From J027 sp034437655 (lineage in GTDB: Bacteria > Chloroflexota > Anaerolineae > Aggregatilineales > J027), in NCBI GenBank assembly GCA_034437655.1, contig DAOTTU010000103.1:1-64000 (forward strand): DNA of 64,000 nt. The letters run 5' to 3'. The notes below the pieces were generated by a model, which was given only the letters and a program-made list of their open reading frames with translations, was not told the DNA's origin and ran no database searches. Below are positions 56,799 to 64,000 of this stretch, piece after piece (the first letter of the stretch is position 1; every line of letters begins with the position of its first letter). The position numbers were made by a program, and so were the translations under genes.

Positions 56799-58094
56799 AT
56801 GACGCGCAAAAACGTCTTTGTCATTGGCCTGGACGCCTTTAGCCGTGAGATGTTGCAACGTTTACCACAAGCCGCTGACTGTGAGTTCCATGTCGCGCTT
56901 GAAATGGATGACATTCGCCATGTTAACGAGTACGATATTGACGCATTGATTGACAAAGCCGTTGATGCAATGCAAAGCGTACCGGGTGGCCCCGCGGCCA
57001 TTGTGAGCTTTTATGACTTTCCCGGAACGTTGCTGGTGCCAATTCTAGCGAGACACTTTGACCTGCCCGGGCCGTCGGTGGAAGCGGTTCTCGGCTGTGA
57101 AAACAAATACTGGAGCCGCCTGGAACAACAGAAGGTTATCCCCGAATATATCCCGCGTTTCCGTGCCTTTGACCCCTTCGACGACAACACCTATCACAAG
57201 CTCGATATGTTGCCGCCGTTCTGGATCAAGCCCATTAAATCATTCCGCTCTATGCTGGCGTTTAGTATCAACGGCCCGCGTCAATTTATGCAAGCAATGG
57301 ATGTTGCCCGTAAAGAAGTCGGCCTGATTGATGTGCCTTTTAAGCAACTGATGCAGCGCTTTGATGTACCCGATGAACTCGCCAATATGTCTGAGAGCTT
57401 TATCGCAGAATCACCAATCGGCGGCGCACAATGTACGCTAGAAGGCTATGTCTACAATGGTACGGTGCGCGTGTATGGCGTAGTCGATTCCGTTCGTGAG
57501 CAGAATACATCTTCATTTTCGCGCTATCAGTATCCCTCAATGCTGCCACTGGAAGTCCAACACCGTATGATTGATGTCGTGCGAGCCGCCGTTACCCAGA
57601 TCGGGCTGGACAACGGCCCATTTAATGCCGAGTTTTTCTATGACCAGACCTCGGATCATGTCTGGTTGCTGGAAATCAACCCGCGTGTCTCGCAATCGCA
57701 CGCCAATATCTTCGAAAAGGTGCATGGTGTGTCGCATTTTTCGATCATGCTGGATCTGGCGCTTGGTCGTAAGCCGCAAACGCTCGACCGCAAAGGCGAC
57801 TTCAATATTGCCGCCAAGTTTTTCGTGCGCAGCTTTGAGCGTGGGCGTGTGGCACGCATCCCCAAACAGGAATCATTAGCGCGGCTGCTGGATCGTCAAC
57901 CCGGCACTGTTGTTAAGCTGCTGGTTGAACCCGGGGATGACCTCTCGACGCTTGAGGGTCAGGACGCCTATAGTTTTGAACTGGCGAATGTGTTCATCGG
58001 TGGGCGCGACGAGGAAGACTTGCTCGACAAATATGACCTGCTGATGACCGCGATGCAGTTCGACGTGGAAAAAGAGGAACGCACACCAGCGTAA
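56799..58094 (+). CDS. ATP-grasp ligase-like protein
   Basis: 431 residues. A Rossmann-like N-terminal domain (KNVFVIGLDAFSREML), a central subdomain with the ATP-binding lysine region FWIKPIKSFRSMLA (about 143-156), and the metal-binding motif VWLLEINPRVSQSHANIFEK (about 287-306) show the ATP-grasp fold. These enzymes join a carboxylate to an amine, thiol or similar via an acyl phosphate. The partner substrates are unknown. AAGGAGG precedes the ATG by 12 bases. Neighbours suggest it acts on an amino acid or peptide conjugate, which is inference. Confidence 0.82.
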   Translation: MTRKNVFVIGLDAFSREMLQRLPQAADCEFHVALEMDDIRHVNEYDIDALIDKAVDAMQSVPGGPAAIVSFYDFPGTLLVPILARHFDLPGPSVEAVLGCENKYWSRLEQQKVIPEYIPRFRAFDPFDDNTYHKLDMLPPFWIKPIKSFRSMLAFSINGPRQFMQAMDVARKEVGLIDVPFKQLMQRFDVPDELANMSESFIAESPIGGAQCTLEGYVYNGTVRVYGVVDSVREQNTSSFSRYQYPSMLPLEVQHRMIDVVRAAVTQIGLDNGPFNAEFFYDQTSDHVWLLEINPRVSQSHANIFEKVHGVSHFSIMLDLALGRKPQTLDRKGDFNIAAKFFVRSFERGRVARIPKQESLARLLDRQPGTVVKLLVEPGDDLSTLEGQDAYSFELANVFIGGRDEEDLLDKYDLLMTAMQFDVEKEERTPA

Positions 58095-58123
58095 AAGGAT
58101 CAGCTACAGTCAGGGGGCCGAAA

Positions 58124-58936
58124 ATGTCCGATCAACCACTCGGCGACAAGGGGCGCGAGCAGTGGAACCAGAAGGCTCAATTCTGGGATGAATTGCACGG
58201 CGATGCGGGCAATAATTTTCACCGTACGTTGATAAGCCCGGCTGTGGAACGCTTATTGGAGTTGCAAGCTGGCGAACGTGTGTTAGATGTTGCGTGTGGC
58301 AGTGGGGTGCTGGCGCGTCGGTTGGCGGCGTTGGGTGCTGAGGTTACGGCCGTCGATTTCAGCGATGAACTCATCCGGCTGGCTCAAGAACGTGGCCAGT
58401 CCGCAGGTGAAGTGATTCAGTATAAGGTAGTTGATGCGTCAGATGAAGCTGCATTGGTAGCGCTTGGCGTAGGGTCGTTCGACGCGATCACCTGCACGAT
58501 GGCGTTGATGGACATGGCCGACATTGCACCCCTGTTTCGGGCTGTTGCCAAATTGCTGACTGCGGAAGGGCGCTTTGTGTTGGCGACGGCACACCCGTCT
58601 TTCAATTCATCGAATCCTGCTATTTTGCATGAAGTCGGTGACCGTGATGGGCAGGTCTACCATGACTATAGCATCAAGTTACATGCGTATCTCGATATTC
58701 CACCTGTGCTGGCGGCCGGAGCAGTGGGCGAACCCAACCCGCACGATTACTATCATCGTCCGTTGCATGACTTGCTGAATACTGCTTTTGCCGCCGGGCT
58801 GGTGCTGGATGGCCTCGAAGAACCGGGCTTTCCGCCACCAGCAGAAGATGACGCCCCCGAAGCCATACCTACATGGCGCTCGGTGTGGCAATTTCCGCCT
58901 GTGTTAGCAGCTCGATTGCGTGTTGGGAGCCGCTAG
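58124..58936 (+). CDS. Class I SAM-dependent methyltransferase
   Basis: 270 residues. Motif I is RVLDVACGSGVLARRLAALG (about 52-71) with the acidic residue at the end of strand 2 (VTAVDFSDE), and FDAITCTMALMDM as motif IV. It resembles small-molecule or ubiquinone/menaquinone-type methyltransferases in general layout, but the substrate cannot be assigned. It starts 29 bases after the ATP-grasp gene with GGGGG upstream, so the two are probably co-transcribed. A large palindrome begins at its stop codon. Confidence 0.85.
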   Translation: MSDQPLGDKGREQWNQKAQFWDELHGDAGNNFHRTLISPAVERLLELQAGERVLDVACGSGVLARRLAALGAEVTAVDFSDELIRLAQERGQSAGEVIQYKVVDASDEAALVALGVGSFDAITCTMALMDMADIAPLFRAVAKLLTAEGRFVLATAHPSFNSSNPAILHEVGDRDGQVYHDYSIKLHAYLDIPPVLAAGAVGEPNPHDYYHRPLHDLLNTAFAAGLVLDGLEEPGFPPPAEDDAPEAIPTWRSVWQFPPVLAARLRVGSR

Positions 58937-59019
58937 CGATTGCAGTCATTGGCGGCGTAACCGTCTTCCTCCTCCCTGATTTCCCCCCTAGGGAGGAAGA
59001 CCCACCGCACTGCAATCGC
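58936..59019. repeat. 84-base imperfect palindrome after the methyltransferase gene
   Basis: Outer arms GCGATTGCAGT (58936-58946) and ACTGCAATCGC (59009-59019) are perfect complements. Inner arms GTCTTCCTCC (58963-58972) and GGAGGAAGAC (58992-59001) are also perfect, around a C-rich loop. It would fold as a two-part stem in RNA or single-stranded DNA. There is no T run, so it is not a standard intrinsic terminator; a REP-like or small mobile element, or a structured 3' end, is possible. Confidence 0.7.
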
Positions 59020-59071
59020 GTATGCTGTAGTCAACCTGACTAAAACACAGCAACAGATGAAGGAGCAACAC

Positions 59072-59305
59072 ATGTCTAACAAACAACTACGTCAAACCCT
59101 ACGCTGGATCCATATCGCGCTTGGTGTCATGATCGCACTGTATATCTATTCACCACTCGGCGACGACGCGACCTACACCCTGCTGACACAAATCCTGGTG
59201 CTACCTGTCGTTTCAATTTCCGGCTTAATGATGTGGCAACAGGCGGCAATTTCTCGCTGGCGTCGCAACCGTGCCAATCAAAACGACGAGCGTGCAACGG
59301 CATAG
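59072..59305 (+). CDS. Small two-helix membrane protein
   Basis: 77 residues from ATG at 59072, preceded by AAGGAG at six bases. Two hydrophobic helices (about 13-30 and 38-58) are joined by a short loop, and the C-terminus is basic and charged (ISRWRRNRANQNDERATA). LRWIHIALGVMIALYIYSPL looks like the first helix of a small respiratory or cytochrome-associated anchor protein, but I do not recognise a family. A strong terminator follows at 59340. Confidence 0.65.
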   Translation: MSNKQLRQTLRWIHIALGVMIALYIYSPLGDDATYTLLTQILVLPVVSISGLMMWQQAAISRWRRNRANQNDERATA

Positions 59306-59339
59306 TGTACGAGACTGTCATCGGCGTAAATACGCAAAA

Positions 59340-59388
59340 CCAGGATTCATGACCACACATAACGGGCCGTGAATCCTGGCGATTTTTT
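59340..59388 (+). terminator. Strong intrinsic terminator
   Basis: CCAGGATTCA (59340-59349) and TGAATCCTGG (59370-59379) form a perfect 10-bp stem, followed after CGA by six T residues (59383-59388). It ends transcription from the small membrane protein gene before the convergent CcdA-WD40 gene. Confidence 0.88.
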
Positions 59389-59410
59389 GCGGGTGGCGGA
59401 TATCTGCCTG

Positions 59411-61021
59411 CTAGGGTGTTTCGTAGAGCTGCACAGCCCCGTTACGGTCAGCGCTGGCGAGGAATTGACTGTCGTCGCTAAATTGCAGTGTCGTCACGGG
59501 TGCATTGTGTTCGCGGAACGTAATCGCCGGGGCACGGTCGAGCGCATCGGTTCTCCATGCAACAACCTGCTGGGCTGCTCCCGCTGCGAGGAATCGCCCA
59601 TCTGTGCTGAAGTCTACCGCAACAATTTCACCTGATACCCCTGCAATCTGCAAGGTGGCAACGGTTTCGGCTGTGGCGACATCCCAGACACGCACGGTAC
59701 TGTCTGCACTCGCTGAGGCAAGCTGGCTGGTATCCGCGCTCAAGGCAATGTCCAGCACCCAGTCAGCGTGCCCGGCAAAGGTTGCGACTTGCTCACCTGT
59801 TGCAGCGTCCCACCGTTGGATGGTGTTGTCGATGCTGGCGCTGAAGATGGCGTCATTGCTCAACACCACATCACTGAGGCGCGGATGATTCAAGGTTAGC
59901 ACCGGGTCTGTGCTGATGAGCGTTTCACCGTCAACTGTCCATACGTGAATAGTCCCATCTTCACTGCCAGAAGCAAGGCGTGTACCGTCTGGCGCGAAGC
60001 TCAAGGCGATGATGCGGGCGGTGTGCGCGTTGCGTGTTGTGATGGAGCCCAGCGTGTCAGCCGCAACAAGTTGTAGCGTGTTGTCCCAGCCACCGATAGC
60101 CAGCAAGTTGCTCTGTACGGCTAACGTCTCGGTGCGATTGGTCAACGTATCCAGTGTGGCCGAGATGGTCGAATCTTCAAGATTCCATTGACGGGCCGCG
60201 AAATCGGTACCATCCGTGAACAGACCGCTATTGCCGACACCCCCGGCTGAAAAGAGTGCTGTCTCTGTGAATGCGAGTGCGGCGATAGGTTCGCTATGGT
60301 CTTCTAATGCTGCGCTGACGGCCCAGCGTTCATTTTCAGAGATAGTGGTTTCATCGTCGAGCGTTGGCAGAACTTCGGTCACAAAGCCGAGGATGGCAAT
60401 GCCGACCAGTAGCACGCCTGAAAAGCGCGTCAGCAGGTCATGGTTTTTGGTCATCCAGCCGATGAAGCGGCGCTGTGTGGTCCCGGCAACGAGGGGCAAC
60501 GCCACCAGCGGCCACCCGAACCCCAGCCCGAAGGCCAGAAAGTACGCGATCCCGTCCAGCAGTTCAGCGGCATCGTCGCTACCGAGCGCAAAGGCCGTGA
60601 TAATCAGCGGGGCGATGCAGGGCAGTGTCATCGGGCCTAACAGCAAGCCGTACATGTACGCGGTGGCGTTCGGGTTCTTGAAGACCGGGGCTTGCAACTG
60701 TTGCATTTTCGCCCACGGATTGTAGCCGACGAGCATTGCAATCCCGAGCAGGAACACAATACCGTAAATCAGTGGCAACAACACGGGCAGAATGTCATCG
60801 GTAACAGCATTGAACAGGTATAACAGCAGGGCCACAAAGGTCATCATCGTCAGCACACCCGCCAACACTATTGCACCCAACAGACCCATGTGCAACTTGG
60901 TGTTGTTTGTGCCCGCATTGCCGGCCAAAAACGCCATGAGCCCCGGATACAGCGGTAACAGGCACACATTGTTCAGGATGGCTGTGTTGCCCAGGCCGAA
61001 CGCAGTGATTAATTCACCCAT
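59411..61021 (-). CDS. CcdA-like thiol transporter fused to a WD40 repeat domain
   Basis: 536 residues. The first ~215 residues are a CcdA/DsbD-gamma membrane domain of six helices, with Cys20 (NNVCLLPLYPG) and Cys135 (MTLPCIAPLII) at the expected places in helices 1 and 4. It would carry reducing equivalents from cytoplasmic thioredoxin across the membrane. The rest (about 235-535) is a WD40 beta-propeller with about seven blades (LASGSEDGTIHVWTV, LASASADSTVRVWDV). The fusion is unusual. The start directly follows the stop of the secreted thioredoxin-like gene, its likely redox partner. Confidence 0.88.
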   Translation of the reverse strand: MGELITAFGLGNTAILNNVCLLPLYPGLMAFLAGNAGTNNTKLHMGLLGAIVLAGVLTMMTFVALLLYLFNAVTDDILPVLLPLIYGIVFLLGIAMLVGYNPWAKMQQLQAPVFKNPNATAYMYGLLLGPMTLPCIAPLIITAFALGSDDAAELLDGIAYFLAFGLGFGWPLVALPLVAGTTQRRFIGWMTKNHDLLTRFSGVLLVGIAILGFVTEVLPTLDDETTISENERWAVSAALEDHSEPIAALAFTETALFSAGGVGNSGLFTDGTDFAARQWNLEDSTISATLDTLTNRTETLAVQSNLLAIGGWDNTLQLVAADTLGSITTRNAHTARIIALSFAPDGTRLASGSEDGTIHVWTVDGETLISTDPVLTLNHPRLSDVVLSNDAIFSASIDNTIQRWDAATGEQVATFAGHADWVLDIALSADTSQLASASADSTVRVWDVATAETVATLQIAGVSGEIVAVDFSTDGRFLAAGAAQQVVAWRTDALDRAPAITFREHNAPVTTLQFSDDSQFLASADRNGAVQLYETP

Positions 61022-62539
61022 TTAGTTACCAATCCGTGCGAACTCACGAATCTGCGGTGCGCTGGAAAACCCTGTCTTCAAATTGGTGTAGCTACCATCG
61101 GGGAACAGTACAAAGCTCGGCGTCGAAGGCGGGTTGGTGATGCTGCGGCCGAACTCATCCACCAGCAGTTGGAGCATTTCTTCGCCCGCAATGCTGAACG
61201 TCCATTCGAAGTCTTGATTGTTGGCGTAGAGGGTCAATGTGTCTTCTGTGATGTTGGTTTGCACGCTCAACGAAATGAAAATCACCTGCGTTGGGTCAAC
61301 CGTATTGAAGACCTCGCGCACGGTCTGTTGTTGACGTAAGCAATTGCTGCACCAGGTTGCCATCGGTTCGACGTGTACGGTCAAGCCAGCACTCGCCAGA
61401 TCAGCCAGCGTGTATTCTTCACCAGTGCGGACATTGCGCAGCAGGATGTTCGCCCATGCCGGGACATCTAGCTCAGCTACGGTCGCATCTAGCGGGACAC
61501 CCTGATCGACAGTGGCGAGCAAGATAGCGCTACCCGGACGCGGGTCATAGCCAGCCGTACTGTTACCGTCGCCCTCGTGGGTAATCACAACGGCGTCATA
61601 AGGGCCAAAGTTGTAGCCGGGGAATGTGGCTTCTAACGACAGGGTGCCATCACCATTGTCCTGCAACACCCCGAGACTCAGTGTATAGAAAGTGCGCGCT
61701 AGCCTATCGCTTGCTGTTTCGTCCACAAAAAGACCAAATGCCTCATCTGCATTGGATGCATTGCTGGTGCCGGGGCCGTTTGTCTCTAACCCGGCTTCCC
61801 ACAGCCATGCTTCAAGCACAGTGCCGTCTGGAAGCGCAACACCATTGGTGTTTAAGGTGACGCTGGCCGTACCACCGCCTACGTAAATCTCCGCTGCACC
61901 GCTGAGGTTACCAAAAGGCGTGTTATCCGCAATATTGCTCAAGTCAACGCGGATGCCATCTACGAAGCTCGGTTCAACGACCGGGGCGGGTTGCACATCA
62001 GCAGGTGTCCCACTGGCAATATCGCCGCTGAAAACCACCGTGGCCGGGCGTGGGTCAAATGTGGCGGATTGGCTGTTGCTTTCGAGGGTGATGGCGATGG
62101 TGTCGTATGGGCTGAAGTTGCTGTTGGCGTGTTGATACACCAGCGCATAGCTGTCGCTATCTGTAGCGGATAGAATCCCGGCACTTTGCGCAAAGGGGGC
62201 GCTGTTCAGCAGTTCAGCCAGCGGCGCACTGCCGAATGTCACGCCATAAACCTCGTCAGCGTCGCTGGCATTGGTCTGCGCAGGTTCATCAATTAACCAT
62301 GCTTCGAGGACTGCACCGTCGGGGAGCGTAGCGACGGGTACATCGACCCACAGATAGCCTGTTTCGACGTTAACAAATGCGGCCCCGGCCGAAAAGTCAA
62401 GGCCGGTAGCAGAGGCTTCAGCGGTGGGGGCCAGGGGGACGAGTTGCAGCCCTGTCTGTGCATTGACGGCTGTGCGTCCCGGCACAAGCAATGCCAGTGT
62501 AGCCACCAGTAGCGTTGCATATACAAGCCATTTCTTCAT
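61022..62539 (-). CDS. Secreted TlpA/thioredoxin-like protein with duplicated beta domains
   Basis: 505 residues from ATG at 62539 (AGGAG ten bases upstream). Signal peptide about 1-27. Two similar ~150-residue domains follow (about 35-175 and 185-335), each with LPDG-x-VLEAWL and FGPYD/FSPYD-x-IxIT-x-E plus FDPRP/YDPRPG. These resemble the C-terminal domain of anti-sigma-K-type proteins. The last ~145 residues are a thioredoxin fold with WCSNC (Cys397, Cys400), a variant of TlpA/ResA. It is encoded immediately before the CcdA-WD40 gene, which should keep its thiols reduced. Confidence 0.87.
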   Translation of the reverse strand: MKKWLVYATLLVATLALLVPGRTAVNAQTGLQLVPLAPTAEASATGLDFSAGAAFVNVETGYLWVDVPVATLPDGAVLEAWLIDEPAQTNASDADEVYGVTFGSAPLAELLNSAPFAQSAGILSATDSDSYALVYQHANSNFSPYDTIAITLESNSQSATFDPRPATVVFSGDIASGTPADVQPAPVVEPSFVDGIRVDLSNIADNTPFGNLSGAAEIYVGGGTASVTLNTNGVALPDGTVLEAWLWEAGLETNGPGTSNASNADEAFGLFVDETASDRLARTFYTLSLGVLQDNGDGTLSLEATFPGYNFGPYDAVVITHEGDGNSTAGYDPRPGSAILLATVDQGVPLDATVAELDVPAWANILLRNVRTGEEYTLADLASAGLTVHVEPMATWCSNCLRQQQTVREVFNTVDPTQVIFISLSVQTNITEDTLTLYANNQDFEWTFSIAGEEMLQLLVDEFGRSITNPPSTPSFVLFPDGSYTNLKTGFSSAPQIREFARIGN

Positions 62540-62759
62540 GAAGATAGCACTCCTGTCCAATATGATATGTTGTCAGCGTATAGCATAGCACGAAACGTTG
62601 ACATGATATGTGCAATTCTTGACTGTCACTTGCCGAAGATTTGCAGGAGACAGCCAAAAAATTCACACATCGTTTACATTTGCGCCAAATTTACTTCACA
62701 TTTGCCCGGCAATATAAAGATCAGAAAGTGAAACGATCATACAAAAAAGGAGTAACCCC

Positions 62760-63698
62760 ATGAAATCTAAGCTGTTCATTCTCGTTACAATCATCGCCAT
62801 GCTGGTTGTCGCTGTGCCGGGTGTTGGCGCTCAAGATGACGACGACGCGCCCGTTACAGTCACATTCACGGAAGCCGAAATCAATGACCTCATCAATGAG
62901 CGCCCCTTCCCCGGTGACCGTCAGTTTGATAACACTGTGGTTGATTTGCAGCCCGGCGCGGTCGAAATCACCACCGAATTTACCCGTCGTAATAACGGTG
63001 AAGTTGTGCTGCTCGTTGGTACATTGGTCCCGCAGTATGACGGTGGCGGCAACTTCATTGGTTGGGCTGTGGATAGCCTGCTGGTTGATGGTCAGGCCCC
63101 TGCGGATGGTGAAGCCAGCGCCCGCTTTGGCACTGGACTATTTGAAAACTTCGGCCAGCGTCTCCGTGACCGCAGCGTGCAGGATGTGCTTGACGTCGAA
63201 ATTACTGATGTTGACATTACCTACACACTGGCAATGGAACCGCGTGACATCATCGGTGACTTCGACCGCGAAGCTGGCACCTATACCCTGACCGAAGCTG
63301 AACTGAACAACGCCGAGGACCCGGACCGTCTTGAAGACCGTTTCGAAAACCGCCCGATCACCGATGTTTTCGTGGACTTCCAACCCGGTCAGGTTGTGAT
63401 CAGTGGTGTGTTTGACCCACAACGCGCTGAAGACACCGAACCGTTTGTGGTCGCCGTGACGATTGTGCCAGTTTTCACCGACGCTGGTGAGTTGGAATGG
63501 CAGATTACCGCCGTTGAAATCGGGAACGAGGACACGCCCGAAGAACTAAGCAACCGCATCAGCGAAAATCTGGTTGGCAGTTTCACACAGGATTTGCGCC
63601 GCGCTGAACGTCGCCTCAGTGAACGGGTCACCGTGACAGCGGTTGAAATCAACGACACCGAAATCATCTACACGCTCGACCTCGACAACGCCGAATAA
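62760..63698 (+). CDS. Secreted protein with an internal duplication
   Basis: 312 residues; signal peptide about 1-24 (VGA-QDDDD). Two related ~135-residue units follow. Each begins TLTEAELN or TFTEAEIN, continues VDLQPGAVEI or VDFQPGQVVI, then VGTLVPQYDGGGN or VTIVPVFTDAGE, and ends VEITDVDITYTLAM or VEINDTEIIYTLDL. The acidic composition is notable. No known enzyme motif; a lipid-binding, LmeA/DUF2993-like fold is possible but uncertain. AAGGAG seven bases upstream supports the start. Confidence 0.8.
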   Translation: MKSKLFILVTIIAMLVVAVPGVGAQDDDDAPVTVTFTEAEINDLINERPFPGDRQFDNTVVDLQPGAVEITTEFTRRNNGEVVLLVGTLVPQYDGGGNFIGWAVDSLLVDGQAPADGEASARFGTGLFENFGQRLRDRSVQDVLDVEITDVDITYTLAMEPRDIIGDFDREAGTYTLTEAELNNAEDPDRLEDRFENRPITDVFVDFQPGQVVISGVFDPQRAEDTEPFVVAVTIVPVFTDAGELEWQITAVEIGNEDTPEELSNRISENLVGSFTQDLRRAERRLSERVTVTAVEINDTEIIYTLDLDNAE

Positions 63699-63730
63699 CC
63701 CCGCCACACGATCCGCTATAGCTCTTCATC

Positions 63731-63768
63731 AACCCCTGACCTGCAACACGCAGGCGGGGGTTTCTTGT
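63731..63768 (+). terminator. Intrinsic terminator after the duplicated-domain gene
   Basis: AACCCC and GGGGTT flank an inner CTGC/GCAG pairing (63731-63762), followed by TTCTTGTT. It follows the stop codon by about 30 bases. Confidence 0.7.
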
Positions 63769-63798
63769 TAAGTTATGTCATTCAACATTAAATTGTAA

Positions 63799-63816
63799 AT
63801 GGGCCCAATTGCCCAT
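63799..63816. promoter_or_regulatory. Short inverted repeat upstream of the last gene
   Basis: ATGGGC-N6-GCCCAT, about 150 bases upstream of the ATG at 63966. A second repeat, CACTTTTC-GAT-GAAAAGTG, lies at 63879-63897. Either may be an operator or a hairpin; I cannot assign a binding protein. Confidence 0.3.
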
Positions 63817-63965
63817 ATTGAACTCAATCACTGTACCTGTTGTAGAACAGTGTGTCATGCTAGGATAAGCTCTGGTGCCACTTTTCGATGAAAAGTGCTT
63901 GCCAGACAAGTTTCATAAACCAACATGATCTGAATCCATGCAACCGACAAGGAGTTTGCATTCGC

Positions 63966-64000
63966 ATGAAACGCTTCCTTTTACTATGCCTTGCTGCCTT
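63966..64000 (+). CDS. Start of an exported protein, cut by the window end
   Basis: An ATG at 63966 with AAGGAG eleven bases upstream opens MKRFLLLCLAA, the beginning of a signal peptide. A cysteine at position 8 is too early for certain lipobox assignment. The rest lies beyond the window. Confidence 0.6.
   Translation, partial: MKRFLLLCLAA

Overview
This window looks like a chromosomal segment of a free-living bacterium, most likely a member of the Chloroflexota (Anaerolineae-like). That placement is an inference from gene content: a glucose/mannose-type solute-binding protein close to the Thermus/Chloroflexota type, STAND and WD40 proteins, FG-GAP secreted proteins, large PAS/GAF kinases and a cyanobacterial-style Hox hydrogenase. 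No rRNA or other phylogenetic marker is present. Hand-counted 60-base lines give about 48-55% GC over most of the window and 42-43% in the surface-polysaccharide genes near 20.5-25 kb. I found no tRNA, rRNA, CRISPR array, transposase, integrase or reverse transcriptase.

Layout. 0-1.6 kb: end of a DUF1328 membrane peptide gene, a methyltransferase and a frameshifted STAS-like gene. 1.7-8.7 kb: a signalling block of two divergent PAS/GAF histidine kinases with related N-termini and a CheB-CheR-PAS fusion. 9.1-16.1 kb: an L-lactate permease converging on a complete hoxEFUYHW operon (NAD-linked bidirectional [NiFe] hydrogenase plus its maturation protease). 16.2-20.1 kb: a frameshifted secreted protein, a GNAT acetyltransferase and a DUF308/PIG-L deacetylase fusion. 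20.5-25 kb: an AT-richer polysaccharide group (GT2, capsule-type transferase, flippase). 25.4-28.1 kb: an OmpA-domain protein with an injection-system-type N-terminal motif, then an Sfp-type phosphopantetheinyl transferase. 28.2-32.6 kb: a PEP-dependent dihydroxyacetone kinase operon, dhaK, dhaL and a DhaM-HPr-enzyme I fusion. 32.6-37.8 kb: a LysR regulator divergent from dabB-dabA, an energy-coupled inorganic-carbon pump. 37.9-42.6 kb: a sugar ABC importer without its ATPase, one permease of which carries a PDZ-like domain. 43-47.4 kb: an ABC-2 exporter and a DUF4062-STAND-FGE protein that resembles NLR-like immune proteins. 47.5-51.9 kb: DUF2461, a SWIM protein, and a two-gene cyclic-nucleotide/redox two-component system. 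52-59.3 kb: an FG-GAP secreted protein, a CocE hydrolase/ATP-grasp/methyltransferase cluster and a small membrane protein. 59.4-64 kb: a CcdA-WD40 fusion paired with a secreted thioredoxin-like protein, a secreted duplicated-domain protein and the start of another exported protein.

Together the genes suggest a metabolically flexible heterotroph that imports sugars, uses dihydroxyacetone and lactate, balances NAD(H) through H2, and concentrates bicarbonate. The least conventional items are the DUF4062-STAND-FGE protein, the CcdA-WD40/thioredoxin pair, the PDZ-bearing sugar permease, the OmpA protein with the LQR...GN motif, and the full-length DhaM-HPr-EI fusion. Two genes are broken by single-base frameshifts, which may be assembly errors.
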